NCBI GenBank assembly: GCA_001804865.1 | Contig: MHBK01000001.1 | Span: forward strand, 104,063 to 168,062 | Source: Lentisphaerae bacterium GWF2_57_35 | GTDB lineage: Bacteria; Verrucomicrobiota; Kiritimatiellia; CAIQIC01; GWF2-57-35 | Length of the DNA: 64,000 nucleotides | Reading direction: 5' to 3' | Part shown: positions 44,555 to 53,594 of the stretch, in pieces | How the letters are laid out: each line of letters opens with the position of its first letter | Numbering within the stretch: the stretch's first letter is position 1 | Position numbers and translations under genes: made by a program | The notes under the pieces: model-generated | Told to the model about the DNA's origin: nothing | What the model saw: only the letters and a program-made list of their open reading frames with translations | Databases searched by the model: none

Positions 44555-45173
44555 ACCCATCGTCATGAGCCCCGGCGTGAAGGATTTCGTGCTGACCGGA
44601 ACCATCCGTCCGCCGCCGCCGCCCCCGGACCCCGCGGAAGCCATCCGCAAGGCCGCCGAACAAGCCCGCCGGGAAGCCGTGGCCGAAACGGAAGCCCGGC
44701 TGCGCGCCGAATTTGCCGGCGAACGGCAGCAGGAGCAGAAACGCTGGGCCCTTTTCGAAAAACGCCTCGACGACCTGCTCAAGTCCATGGAAAAACAGAT
44801 TGCCGACCAGTTGATCGGCGTCTCCATCGGCGTGGCCGCAACGATTTTGCGCAACGAAATGCCCAACAAGACCATGATCGAGGAAGTCATCCGCGAAACG
44901 CTCGCGCCCATCAGCGATCTGCAGGGCGTCAAGGTGCGCCTGAATCCCGTCGACGCCGCCCGGCTGATCGCGAGCCGTAACGGTTCCGCCGACGCGCCGT
45001 CGATGTACGACCGGCTCGAAATTGTGGCCGATCCCTCCCTGACGCCCGGCGACGTGATGATGGAAAGCCGCAACGGCTATTTCGATGCGCGCATCAAGGA
45101 ACGGCTGACCCTGCTGGAAGAACGTTTGCGACTGCGCTACAGGAACCAACATGCCGACCCTACCGGAAATTAA
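44547..45173 (+). CDS. fliH: Flagellar assembly protein FliH
   Basis: 208 residues: an N-terminal Pro-rich segment (TIRPPPPPPDPAEA), a long Ala/Glu/Arg coiled coil, and a C-terminal alpha/beta part (VKVRLNPVDAARLIA, LEIVADPSLTPGDVMMESRNG) typical of FliH/YscL. It holds the ATPase FliI inactive or docked at the export gate. Its 3' end overlaps fliI by 23 bases and its 5' end overlaps fliG. Confidence 0.9.
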   Translation: MSRPIVMSPGVKDFVLTGTIRPPPPPPDPAEAIRKAAEQARREAVAETEARLRAEFAGERQQEQKRWALFEKRLDDLLKSMEKQIADQLIGVSIGVAATILRNEMPNKTMIEEVIRETLAPISDLQGVKVRLNPVDAARLIASRNGSADAPSMYDRLEIVADPSLTPGDVMMESRNGYFDARIKERLTLLEERLRLRYRNQHADPTGN

Positions 45174-46476
45174 GATCGACCATCTGCTTAAGGGCATGGA
45201 AAACGAATGCGTGGCCCGGCCCGAGGGGCGCGTGTACGAGGTGGCCGGTTTGACCGTCAAGTCGGTGGGCCCCCACATTTCCATTGGCGACATGGCCTGG
45301 ATCGAAACCGAAAGCCTGCAAGGCGCCAAACGCATCCCCTGCGAAGTCGTCGGATTCCGCGACCGCTTTGTGCTGTTGATGCCGGTCGAGCGGCTGGGCG
45401 GCATCCGCCCCGGCGCCCGGGTGGTCCCCGGCGGCCGCATGAGCGTTTCGGCGGGATACAGCATGCTGGGCCGCGTGGTGGACGGGCTCGGCCGCCCGAT
45501 CGACAACGGACCCGAAATTTACGACGTGCAAGCGGTCGACATCGACCGCGCCGCGCCGCCGCCGATGAGCCGCGAGCGCCTGACCCAGGTCTTTTCCACC
45601 GGCGTCCGTTCGATCGACGGTTTGCTGACCTGCGCCAAAGGCCAGCGGGTGGGTATTTTTGCGGGCAGCGGCGTGGGCAAGAGCGTGCTGCTCGGCAGCC
45701 TGGCTCGGAACTCCTGCGCCACCGTCAACGTCATCGCGCTGATCGGCGAGCGCGGCCGCGAAGTGCGCGATTTCGTCGAAAACGCCTTGGGACCGGAAGG
45801 CCTGGCCAAGTCCGTGGTGGTGGTCGTCACGTCCGACGAATCTCCGCTGATTCGCAGCAAGGGGGCTTCGACGGCCATGGCCATAGCCGAATATTTCCGG
45901 GATCGGGGCGAGCATGTCCTGCTGCTGATGGATTCGGTGACCCGCTTTGCCATGGCCCAGCGCGAAATCGGCCTGGCCGTCGGCGAGCCGCCGACCACCA
46001 AGGGCTATCCGCCCAGCGTATTCGGTTTGCTGGCCCGCCTGCTGGAACGCGCCGGCGCCTCCGACAAAGGCAGCATCACCGCCTTTTTCACCGTACTGGT
46101 CGAAGCCGACGACATGAACGACCCGATCGCCGATTCCGTCCGCTCGATTCTCGACGGTCATATTGTGTTGTCCCGGGCGCTGGCCGAGCACAACCATTAT
46201 CCCTCCATCGACGTCCTGATGAGCATCAGCCGCTTGATGAGCGAAGTGACCCAGCCCCGCCACCGCGAGCTGGCCGGCAAAATGCGCTCCCTGATTTCGA
46301 CCTATCGGAAGGCCGAAGACCTGATCAATATCGGCGCCTATGTCGCCGGGTCCAACCCGAAGATCGACGAAGCCCTGAAGAAAATCGACACGATTAACGC
46401 CTTCTTGCGCCAGGGGCAGAACCTCTCGGTTGAGTGGCCCCGGGTCCTGCAGGAACTGGAGACGGCCGTCAAATGA
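45151..46476 (+). CDS. fliI: Flagellar export ATPase FliI
   Basis: 441 residues, the usual length. Walker A GIFAGSGVGKSVLLG, ALIGERGREVRDFVE, Walker B LLLMDSVTRFAMAQREIGLA and GEPPTTKGYPPSVF are all intact. It is the F1-beta-like ATPase of flagellar type III export. Start ATG at 45151 lies within fliH; the stop overlaps the fliJ start (ATGA). Confidence 0.97.
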   Translation: MPTLPEIKIDHLLKGMENECVARPEGRVYEVAGLTVKSVGPHISIGDMAWIETESLQGAKRIPCEVVGFRDRFVLLMPVERLGGIRPGARVVPGGRMSVSAGYSMLGRVVDGLGRPIDNGPEIYDVQAVDIDRAAPPPMSRERLTQVFSTGVRSIDGLLTCAKGQRVGIFAGSGVGKSVLLGSLARNSCATVNVIALIGERGREVRDFVENALGPEGLAKSVVVVVTSDESPLIRSKGASTAMAIAEYFRDRGEHVLLLMDSVTRFAMAQREIGLAVGEPPTTKGYPPSVFGLLARLLERAGASDKGSITAFFTVLVEADDMNDPIADSVRSILDGHIVLSRALAEHNHYPSIDVLMSISRLMSEVTQPRHRELAGKMRSLISTYRKAEDLINIGAYVAGSNPKIDEALKKIDTINAFLRQGQNLSVEWPRVLQELETAVK

Positions 46477-46940
46477 AAGCCTTTGAATTTAGCCTGCAAA
46501 AACTGCTCGATGTGAAGGAAGCCTTCGAACGGGCGACAGAAGCCCGCCTGGCCGAGGCGACGCGAAAACTGGAAGCCTGCAAGGCGAAGCTCAAGGAATT
46601 GTCAGTTCGGCGCCAACAGGAAGTCGGCCAGATCGAAGCCTTGGGCGGCGCCAAAACGCAACGGCACAAATTGGAGGCGCACCGGCGGTATCTGGACCGG
46701 ATACAAACCCAGCTCAACGCCCAGATTCAGACGGTCGTGGAACAAGAGTTGGTCGTGGAACAAATCCGCCAGGAGCTTTGCGAATACGTGCGCGAACGCA
46801 AGAGCCTGGAAAAACTCAAAGAAAACGAACGACGGCAATGGCTGGCGGAACACAAGCGCAAAGAGCAGAAGGAAACCGACGAATTCGCCGTGAACGGCTT
46901 CCTTCGCCAGCAGGATATGGAGATGGTGGCGGACAGTTGA
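46473..46940 (+). CDS. fliJ: Flagellar export protein FliJ
   Basis: 155 residues, wholly coiled coil, starting MKAFEFSLQKLLDVKEAFE, the common FliJ opening. FliJ is the gamma-like stalk in the FliI ring and a chaperone-recycling factor. The ATG at 46473 overlaps the fliI stop codon. Order fliH-fliI-fliJ is standard. Confidence 0.9.
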   Translation: MKAFEFSLQKLLDVKEAFERATEARLAEATRKLEACKAKLKELSVRRQQEVGQIEALGGAKTQRHKLEAHRRYLDRIQTQLNAQIQTVVEQELVVEQIRQELCEYVRERKSLEKLKENERRQWLAEHKRKEQKETDEFAVNGFLRQQDMEMVADS

Positions 46941-46962
46941 TCCGCGGCGGGCAAGATAGCCT

Positions 46963-47577
46963 ATGAAATATCTATTTTTCATGATGTGTATTATTTGTGC
47001 GGTCACGCTCAGCATCCTCAGCGTGATCGTTAAAACCGGACGCATTCCCTTTCAACCGCCTCCCGAGCCCGTCGCGGCAAAACCGGCGGAAGAAAAAGGC
47101 GCCGAATCCCTGGCCGTTTTTTCCGATAGCGGCAAGACGGTGGAGGAATTAATTGCCGCTTTGAAGGCCGAGCGGACCCAATACGAGAAAAAAACGGCCG
47201 AATTAGGGGCGCGTGAAGAGGAAGTTAAAATGCAGGAAGCGGTCCTGAACCGCCTGCAAACCGAGCTGAAAGAGCTGCAAGCGCAACTGGACGAGAATAT
47301 TACGCGTATGGTCGAGGCGGAGAAGGCCAATATGCGGCGGCTGGCGGAGGTGTGCGGCAAAATGGATTCGGCCAGCGCGGCCTCGTCCCTGCTACAGATG
47401 GAGAAGGAACGCGCGGCCATGATTTTATCGCTCATGAACGAACGCCAGGCCGCGGGCATCCTGGATGCCACGGTGGCGCAAGGCGCCAAGGGAACCGAAA
47501 CGGTGGCGGAATGGACGGATATCATGCGGCGGTTGGAACGGGATAATCCAAAAGCCAAGGCGAAAAAAGGAGTTTGA
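46963..47577 (+). CDS. MotE-like periplasmic coiled-coil protein
   Basis: 204 residues: one N-terminal membrane helix (about 3-25), Pro/Ala linker, coiled coil (about 60-125) and a C-terminal segment EVCGKMDSASAASSLLQMEKERAAMILSLMN (cited in part as AASSLLQMEKERAAMILSLM) that matches the MgtE-N-like helical motif of MotE/FlbB-type proteins. These proteins help flagellar assembly or stator function in the periplasm. It sits between fliJ and fliK, a common place for them. Confidence 0.75.
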   Translation: MKYLFFMMCIICAVTLSILSVIVKTGRIPFQPPPEPVAAKPAEEKGAESLAVFSDSGKTVEELIAALKAERTQYEKKTAELGAREEEVKMQEAVLNRLQTELKELQAQLDENITRMVEAEKANMRRLAEVCGKMDSASAASSLLQMEKERAAMILSLMNERQAAGILDATVAQGAKGTETVAEWTDIMRRLERDNPKAKAKKGV

Positions 47578-47580
47578 ACC

Positions 47581-49581
47581 ATGTCAGGAGCATTTTTGGG
47601 CATTCAGCCGGCGGCGGCTCCCAGAGCATCGACCCCCTACGTCCCGGTCACGGAACCGGCGGCCGATAAAGGGTTCGGCGATCTGATGCGCGGCATGTTG
47701 AAACACAACGAACAAAAGCCCCGCGCGGAAAACAAGCCTGCCGTCCCGGCGAAGGCAAAAAAAGCAACGAACGAACAGGCTGTTTCGCGTCCCGTTGCGT
47801 CGCACTCCAAACCGAAACCGATGGCCCGTAAAATGTCGAAAGGCGCGCCCGAGCAGGAGCCGCCCGAAACCGATTTGCAGGAACAGGACGTCTCCATCGA
47901 CGAACCCCTGCCCGTAGAAGATCAGGAAGTTTGCGAAGCCGATATTTCGACGCCGGAAGAACCGGCAGCGAAAGCCGGGGAGCCGACCGTACAGGCCGAG
48001 CCTGCTTTGACGGCGGCGCCGGTGGAAGCGCCTGTTTTAGACGACGAGGTTCCGTCCATCGGGCCGTTCCTCTCCGATAACCGGCCGGCCGACGCGGCCT
48101 GGCCGAAGGCCGGCGAACCGGCGGCAACGAGCCTGGAAGAAGGGATCGTACTTCCGGATGAACTCGCCGAGGCGGTTCCTACGGAGGCGCCCCGCGTTCT
48201 TTCCCAGGACGTGAAGGTCCCCGCCTCGCCCTCGGTTCCCAAAATGGACGTTCGTCCGGATTCCATAAAAGTTGTCGAACAACCCGCCGTGGCGGAACAA
48301 AGTCCGGTCGTGACGGAGCCAAGTCCGGTCGCGGCAGAGCCAAGCCAGGCCGTGACGGACGAAGAAACGGTCCTGCCGGCCCAACAGCCTGTCGCCTTGG
48401 ATTTGGATGAAGAAGTTGCCGCGACGAGCGAAAAACTTGTCGAACCGGCTACTCGGGAAGCCTCCGGCCGGGACATGCCCTTGCCGCAAGCCGCCGAAAA
48501 ACCGGAGACGCCTGTCGTAAAAATGGAGCAGGCCGCTCCGGTAAAAGTGGAGAAAGTCCCGGAACTAATGGACGAAGAGGTCTCGACGCTGGAGGCCAAT
48601 CCATCGGAAAAGAAGCCTGCGAACGAACCTCTTGAAGCCAAAACGCCGGTGGAAGCCAAAACGCCTGCCGCCGCTTCGCCGACGGCTGCGCCGGTAGCGG
48701 CCGCGAAGCCCCTAGCGCCGGTAGCCGTGCCGAAAACGCAGGACGAAGTGCCTGTTCCAGCGGAAGCCGCGCGGACGTCGGCCCCGGCAATGCAGGTCGT
48801 CCAAGAAGTCGCGAAGAAATCGGAAGCTTCAACCCCGTCGGCTGCCAAGGCCAAGTCGTCCCCCGAAGCGAAAGCCTCGGCGGTCATGGTCGAAGATACG
48901 GCAAAAAGCGGTGAGTCCGCCCGGGAACAGGGCGGTTCGTCCGGATTTACCAGCCAGGATCAATCGAATGGGCGGTCTCCGGCCTCCTTCGAGGAAAGCC
49001 CGGTCGCACCGCGTACGACGCGAGCGGCGCCTTCGCCGTTGCCCGGCGAATTTTCGTCGTATCGATCCGCTCAAACCGCGGCGACCCCATCCGCCGCACA
49101 GGTTGCGCCCGGCGCCGGCTCCTGGGGACCGAGCGTGAACCGAATCGAGCGCCTGCACGAACTTATGGAGCGATTGGACGAACACGTCGTCTCCCTGGCG
49201 GCGGGCAAGGAAAAAACCATGTCGATCACCTTGTCGCCGGAAAGCCTCGGCAAGGTCGTGCTGAATTGCCGGGAACAGGGCGGCCAGATGATCGTCGAGA
49301 TCGTCGCGGAAACGCAGGTAGTGAAGAATCTGCTGCAACAGCAGGAATCCTCCCTGCGCCATGTACTGGAACAAAGCGGCTACAAGATGGGCGCTTTCGA
49401 TGTGAGAACGCAGGATGGACACAGTGACCGCCGTCCCTTCGAGCGACAACAGGCCCACGCGGAGGACGCGATGTCGTTGTTCGGAGGAACCGCGCGCGCG
49501 GGCGGCAACGCCGGCGGCGAGCCGGTGAAGTCGTCCGCCTGGAAACCCGCCGGAGCCGGCGGCATCTGGGTGGTGGCTTGA
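47581..49581 (+). CDS. fliK: Flagellar hook-length control protein FliK
   Basis: 666 residues. About 500 residues are low-complexity and disordered, rich in P, A, E, K and V with short repeated phrases such as VVTEPSPVAAEPS. The C-terminal Flg_hook domain (about 520-635) has MSITLSPESLGKVVLNCREQ and IVEIVAETQVVKNLL...LRHVLEQSGYKM, which switches export specificity when the hook is complete. AAAAAAGGAG precedes the ATG. The molecular ruler region is long compared with enteric FliK (about 405). Confidence 0.92.
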   Translation: MSGAFLGIQPAAAPRASTPYVPVTEPAADKGFGDLMRGMLKHNEQKPRAENKPAVPAKAKKATNEQAVSRPVASHSKPKPMARKMSKGAPEQEPPETDLQEQDVSIDEPLPVEDQEVCEADISTPEEPAAKAGEPTVQAEPALTAAPVEAPVLDDEVPSIGPFLSDNRPADAAWPKAGEPAATSLEEGIVLPDELAEAVPTEAPRVLSQDVKVPASPSVPKMDVRPDSIKVVEQPAVAEQSPVVTEPSPVAAEPSQAVTDEETVLPAQQPVALDLDEEVAATSEKLVEPATREASGRDMPLPQAAEKPETPVVKMEQAAPVKVEKVPELMDEEVSTLEANPSEKKPANEPLEAKTPVEAKTPAAASPTAAPVAAAKPLAPVAVPKTQDEVPVPAEAARTSAPAMQVVQEVAKKSEASTPSAAKAKSSPEAKASAVMVEDTAKSGESAREQGGSSGFTSQDQSNGRSPASFEESPVAPRTTRAAPSPLPGEFSSYRSAQTAATPSAAQVAPGAGSWGPSVNRIERLHELMERLDEHVVSLAAGKEKTMSITLSPESLGKVVLNCREQGGQMIVEIVAETQVVKNLLQQQESSLRHVLEQSGYKMGAFDVRTQDGHSDRRPFERQQAHAEDAMSLFGGTARAGGNAGGEPVKSSAWKPAGAGGIWVVA

Positions 49582-49618
49582 GGAACGAAGCGATGCCATT
49601 GAGCGGAAGGAGAACGTT

Positions 49619-50089
49619 ATGGAATTAGCAGCAGCCAGCGCAACAGCGAGAACTCAAGCCGCTTCCACGTCGAACAGCTCGACGACGGAGGCGGGCGGCG
49701 CCATGGGCAAGAACGAGTTTCTGAAATTGCTGACCACGCAAATGAAAAGCCAGGACCCCCTCAACCCCATGGACAGCACGGCCATGATCGCCGAACTGGC
49801 GCAGTTCAGCGCGCTGGAGCAGATGCAGAACCTGAACCAGCAATTCGAAGGCTTCCGCCGCGACAACGGACTGGCGCTTTCCTACATGCTGGGCGGACAG
49901 GAAGTGTCGCTGGCGTTGAATACGGGCGAGACCGTTCAAGGCTTGGTGGATCAAATCGTGTGGGAGGACAACGAGGCCAAGCTTCAAATGAACGACACAT
50001 TGTATCCCCTCAGCAGCATAATCAGTTTGCAAAAAGTCATGGCCGAGGAGACGGAGGAAGCGGCGGCGGACGAGACGCCCGCCACCTGA
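49619..50089 (+). CDS. flgD: Flagellar hook capping protein FlgD
   Basis: 156 residues with the FlgD N-terminal signature MGKNEFLKLLTTQMKSQDPLNPMDSTAMIAELAQFSALEQMQN (cited in part as FLKLLTTQMKSQDPLNPMD) and a short C-terminal part GQEVSLALNTGETVQGLVD. It caps the growing hook and helps FlgE polymerise. This is the short form lacking the extra Ig/FnIII domains of enteric FlgD (about 230). Confidence 0.93.
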   Translation: MELAAASATARTQAASTSNSSTTEAGGAMGKNEFLKLLTTQMKSQDPLNPMDSTAMIAELAQFSALEQMQNLNQQFEGFRRDNGLALSYMLGGQEVSLALNTGETVQGLVDQIVWEDNEAKLQMNDTLYPLSSIISLQKVMAEETEEAAADETPAT

Positions 50090-50155
50090 CGATTCGAACG
50101 GCTAACCGGGCATTAAAAGACGGGCAAGGATGAAGCAGAAGAAAAGGAGTTCGAT

Positions 50156-50992
50156 ATGTTAAGAGCAATGATGAGCGGAGTATCGGGTCTTAGAACGCAT
50201 CAGACGCGCATGGACGTCATCGCCAACGACGTGGCCAACGTCAACACCACGGGCTATAAGCAAAGCGACGTGACGTTCAAGGAAACCCTCGTGACCACCC
50301 TGCGCTCGCCCGCGCCCCAAACGCCGGGCATGCAGGTGGGGTTGGGCGTTCAGATCGGCAGCATCAGCAAAAACTTTGAAGACGGCATCATGTTCCAGAC
50401 CGGCCAGGCCTCCAACATGGGCATCACCGGCAACGGCTTTTTTGTCGTGGCCGATCCGGGCGCCGCGGCGGGCAGCGTGTATTACACCCGCGCCGGCGAT
50501 TACGTGCACGATGTCGACACCGCCACCGGCGATATTTATCTCCAGAATGCCAGCGGCAAGCGCTTGCTGGGCGTCATGGGCGCCGATCCGGATCCCACGG
50601 GTTTGACGCCGGCCGATTTGACGCCGATCGTCCTGCCGCCGGATACCGAATCGTATTCCATCGGCATGGACGGCATGATCTACGCCACGGTCGGGGGCAT
50701 TCAAGAGACCATCGGCATGGTGCCCCTGGTCAAATTTGCCAACAACTCCGGCTTGCTGGCCTTGGGGAACAACCTCTTCCAGTCCACCACCGCCGCGGGC
50801 ATCCAGCCCATGACGGTTCCCGGCGTGGACGGCACCGGGCAGATTTTTCAAGGCTACCTGGAAAATTCGAACGTCGACTTGGCCAAGGAATTCACCGAAA
50901 TGATCATTACGCAACGCGGCTTCCAGGCCAACTCCAAGACGATTACGACTTCAGATGAAATGTTGCTCGAATTATTGAATCTGAAGCGGTAA
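50156..50992 (+). CDS. flgE: Flagellar hook protein (FlgE-like, short)
   Basis: 278 residues with the axial-protein N-terminus MMSGVSGLRTHQTRMDVIANDVANVNTTGYK, given here as DVIANDVANVNTTGYK, GNGFFVVADPG in the middle and the C-terminal SNVDLAKEFTEMIITQRGFQANSKTI (as FTEMIITQRGFQANSK). The position flgD-flgE-flbD-motA identifies it as the hook protein. It is much shorter than most FlgE (about 400 or more) and near FlgG in size, so the outer hook domains are reduced or it is a FlgG-type rod protein. Confidence 0.8.
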   Translation: MLRAMMSGVSGLRTHQTRMDVIANDVANVNTTGYKQSDVTFKETLVTTLRSPAPQTPGMQVGLGVQIGSISKNFEDGIMFQTGQASNMGITGNGFFVVADPGAAAGSVYYTRAGDYVHDVDTATGDIYLQNASGKRLLGVMGADPDPTGLTPADLTPIVLPPDTESYSIGMDGMIYATVGGIQETIGMVPLVKFANNSGLLALGNNLFQSTTAAGIQPMTVPGVDGTGQIFQGYLENSNVDLAKEFTEMIITQRGFQANSKTITTSDEMLLELLNLKR

Positions 50993-51029
50993 CCTAAGTG
51001 CGAGCTAGTGTAAGCGGAGGTGGTCGCAC

Positions 51030-51266
51030 ATGATTGAGATAACCGATCTAAAAGGCAGTCAGCGGTATATCAACGCGGAGCTGATCGAGTCGGTCGAGGC
51101 CAACCCGGATACCCAGGTGGTGCTCAGCAACGGCCATCGCTTCTACGCGCGCGAGAAGCCGGCCGTGATTGTCGAACGCGTCCTTCTCTATCGTCAACGT
51201 TGCCATCTTCCGCCGGATCTGGCCGGCGGAAAACCAAACGGGGGAAGTCAGGGAGTGGAGTCATAA
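51030..51266 (+). CDS. flbD: FlbD/SwrD-family flagellar protein
   Basis: 78 residues; MIEITDLKGSQRYINAELIESVEA and DTQVVLSNGHRFYAREKPAVIVERV are the FlbD/SwrD pattern (cited as YINAELIESVEA and LSNGHRFYAREKP). In other bacteria SwrD raises flagellar torque. It lies between flgE and motA as in spirochaetes and Firmicutes. Not related to the Caulobacter regulator of the same name. Confidence 0.88.
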   Translation: MIEITDLKGSQRYINAELIESVEANPDTQVVLSNGHRFYAREKPAVIVERVLLYRQRCHLPPDLAGGKPNGGSQGVES

Positions 51267-51269
51267 GCT

Positions 51270-52055
51270 ATGGATTTAGGATCAATTGTCGGGATCGTTC
51301 TCGGCTGGCTGTTTGTCATCATCTCCATTGTCATGGGGGGAGGCGCGGGCTTCATCAACGCGCCTTCCATGATGATCACCATCGGCGGCGCGCTTTCTTC
51401 CACCTTGATCCATTATCCTTTGCCTAAGATCCTGGCGACCCTTGGCGTGGTCCGCAAGGCCTTCATGAGCCGGGAACACGACTACGTGAAGCTCTTCGAC
51501 AATCTGTCCGACATCGCCGTGCGCGCCCGGCGCGACGGCATCCTGGCCTTGGAAAACGACATCGAAAAGATGGACGACCCGTTCATGAAAAAGGGCTTCC
51601 AAATGGCGGTCGACGGCAATTCCACCGACATCATCCGGCATGTGCTGGAAGAGGATATCAACTCCATGATGGCCCGGCATATCGTCGGGCAGGGCGTATT
51701 CAAGGCGCTGGCCAACTATGCGCCGGCCTTCGGTATGATAGGAACCCTGATCGGCTTGGTTCAAATGCTGCGCAACATGAGCGATCCCAGCGCCATCGGC
51801 AGCGGCATGGCGGTCGCCCTGATCACCACGCTCTACGGCGCGCTGATTTCCAACGTGGTGGCTTTGCCCATTGCCGGTAAACTGGAGCAACGCAGCGGGG
51901 AAGAAGTGGCCATCAAGACCATGGTCTTGGAAGGCATTCTTTCCATTCAGGAGGGCAACAGCCCTCGCGTGGTCCAGGAAAAACTCCGCAGTTTCATGCC
52001 GCCCAAGATCCGGCTGCAAACCGAGGAAAATGAGCGCAAAGCCAAAACCGCCTGA
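51270..52055 (+). CDS. motA: Flagellar stator protein MotA
   Basis: 261 residues with four membrane helices (about 5-25, 30-48, 148-170, 182-205). The cytoplasmic loop contains RARRDGILALEND, and the third and fourth helices GQGVFKALANYAPAFGMIGTLIGLVQML and GMAVALITTLYGALISNVVALPIAGKL, cited in part as APAFGMIGTLIGLVQM and ALITTLYGALISN. These are the standard proton-channel elements. It overlaps motB by 26 bases. Confidence 0.95.
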   Translation: MDLGSIVGIVLGWLFVIISIVMGGGAGFINAPSMMITIGGALSSTLIHYPLPKILATLGVVRKAFMSREHDYVKLFDNLSDIAVRARRDGILALENDIEKMDDPFMKKGFQMAVDGNSTDIIRHVLEEDINSMMARHIVGQGVFKALANYAPAFGMIGTLIGLVQMLRNMSDPSAIGSGMAVALITTLYGALISNVVALPIAGKLEQRSGEEVAIKTMVLEGILSIQEGNSPRVVQEKLRSFMPPKIRLQTEENERKAKTA

Positions 52056-52821
52056 TGAGGTCGGATGCCCGCTCTGGATGTTGTCCTTTGGGGATTGCAT
52101 TTCTTTGCTGGTCACTTTTTTCGTGATGCTGATTTCTTTTTCCGACCTGGAAGAGGCCAAGCTGTTGGAGCTGATCGGCGCATTGAAGGGCGGTTTTCGC
52201 GTAACGCTTACTTTGAACCAGAGCCTCGGCACCAGCCAGAAGGCCAAGAAGCTCGAAAAAAATGTGGGTTCCTCCGAAGGGCAGACCCTTGTGGCGCGGA
52301 GCCAGGCCTCGAAAATTTCGGCGAACGAGATGATGCTGCAGAAGCGTTTTTCGGCCAATACCATCGGCAGCTTCGACAAGGGTTATGTCATCCGCCTGCT
52401 GGACGAGGGGTTGTCCTTTATTATTCGCACGGATTCGCTCTTCGAGATCGGCAAAGCGACCTTGCTGCCCAAGAAAGAGGACGTTCTGGGCGTGGTAGCC
52501 GACATCGCGGCCAATTTGAGCAACGAGATTCGCGTCATCGGCGTGACGCCCGGCTCCATGCAGGTGCTTTCGCTCAAATCCAAAACCCCGTGGGGCTTGG
52601 CGGCGGAGCGGGCCCTGACGGTGAAGCAGGCCTTGATCGATAAAACCGGGTTCGAGACCGAGCGGTTCAGCATCGGCGCGCGGGTGGAAGAAAAGGATGG
52701 AAATTTGATTCATCGGAAGGAGGCCTTTCCTCCCGATCGGCTGGAAATTATTATTGTCGGCTTTAGGGACTTGTCGAAGATCCCGTCCGCCGAAATCATT
52801 ATTAACGATCGGTGGAAATGA
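52030..52821 (+). CDS. motB: Flagellar stator protein MotB
   Basis: 263 residues: one membrane helix (about 16-36) with the essential proton-binding Asp (D22 in SFGDCISLLVTFFVML), a linker, and an OmpA-like peptidoglycan-binding domain (about 130-255) with the PWGLAAERALTVKQALI motif. Pairs with MotA as the torque-generating stator. The start at 52030 lies inside motA, so translation is coupled. Confidence 0.9.
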   Translation: MSAKPKPPDEVGCPLWMLSFGDCISLLVTFFVMLISFSDLEEAKLLELIGALKGGFRVTLTLNQSLGTSQKAKKLEKNVGSSEGQTLVARSQASKISANEMMLQKRFSANTIGSFDKGYVIRLLDEGLSFIIRTDSLFEIGKATLLPKKEDVLGVVADIAANLSNEIRVIGVTPGSMQVLSLKSKTPWGLAAERALTVKQALIDKTGFETERFSIGARVEEKDGNLIHRKEAFPPDRLEIIIVGFRDLSKIPSAEIIINDRWK

Positions 52822-52838
52822 ACGGAGGATGAACGCGC

Positions 52839-53576
52839 ATGAGTAAAAAGCCTGAACCTCCCAAAGAACCGCAAGCGCCGGCGTATTTCGTCCAATATGC
52901 CGCGTTGTGGTGTCTCATGCTGGCCTTTTTCGTTGTGTTGCTTTCCATGGGGCACGAGCGCACGGCCGATTTCAAAGCCGGCGTGGGCGCCATTCGCGAT
53001 GCCTTCGGCCTGAAAGGCGGGCTGGGCATGATGGCCTTCTGGCGCAAGTCGACTTCCGGCCTGGGGGATAACAACCCGACGGCCATCAGGAAAAAGAAGG
53101 AGGAGGAGGGCGATATTGTCGGCAATTTCAAGGGCATGCTTTGGAAGGAAGGCCTGTCCAGCGTCGATATTTTGCAGACGCAATTCGACGACCGGGGCAT
53201 CAGCATCACCCTGAGCACGCCCCTGCGATTTGCGTCGAAGAGCGCCGTGCTGGATCGCGAGATGCGGTCTTTCCTGAATCGGATCGGGACCATCTTTTTT
53301 GCCATGCCGGACACCGTGATTACGATCGGCTGTCTGACTGACGACGGCGCAGACAATGACGACTTGTTGAGGGCGGCGGAACGTTCGACGGCCATCACCC
53401 GGTATTTTATCGACGAATGCATGATTCCCGGAACTCGCCTTGATGCCGTCGGATATTCGCATCACACGTATTTACAAGGATTGAATTCGAACCAGTGGAG
53501 TCAAGCGGTGATTTTTTCGATTCGCAAGCTGAAGGAAGAAAGGGCGGGCGGCCGTTCGTCCGCCATGCCGATATAG
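52839..53576 (+). CDS. Second MotB-like protein lacking the channel Asp
   Basis: 245 residues with the same plan as the gene before it: short basic/Pro N-terminus, one membrane helix (about 16-37) and an OmpA-like domain with DDLLRAAERSTAITRYFI. Aligning the helices on the shared FF (F30-F31 in both) puts A22 where MotB has D22, and no other acid is in the helix. It therefore cannot carry protons in the usual way. It could be a structural stator partner, a regulator or a T-ring-like anchor. GGAGGA-type site before the ATG; part of the mot-fli operon. Confidence 0.82.
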   Translation: MSKKPEPPKEPQAPAYFVQYAALWCLMLAFFVVLLSMGHERTADFKAGVGAIRDAFGLKGGLGMMAFWRKSTSGLGDNNPTAIRKKKEEEGDIVGNFKGMLWKEGLSSVDILQTQFDDRGISITLSTPLRFASKSAVLDREMRSFLNRIGTIFFAMPDTVITIGCLTDDGADNDDLLRAAERSTAITRYFIDECMIPGTRLDAVGYSHHTYLQGLNSNQWSQAVIFSIRKLKEERAGGRSSAMPI

Positions 53577-53594
53577 GAAACGAGGAGGAACGTC

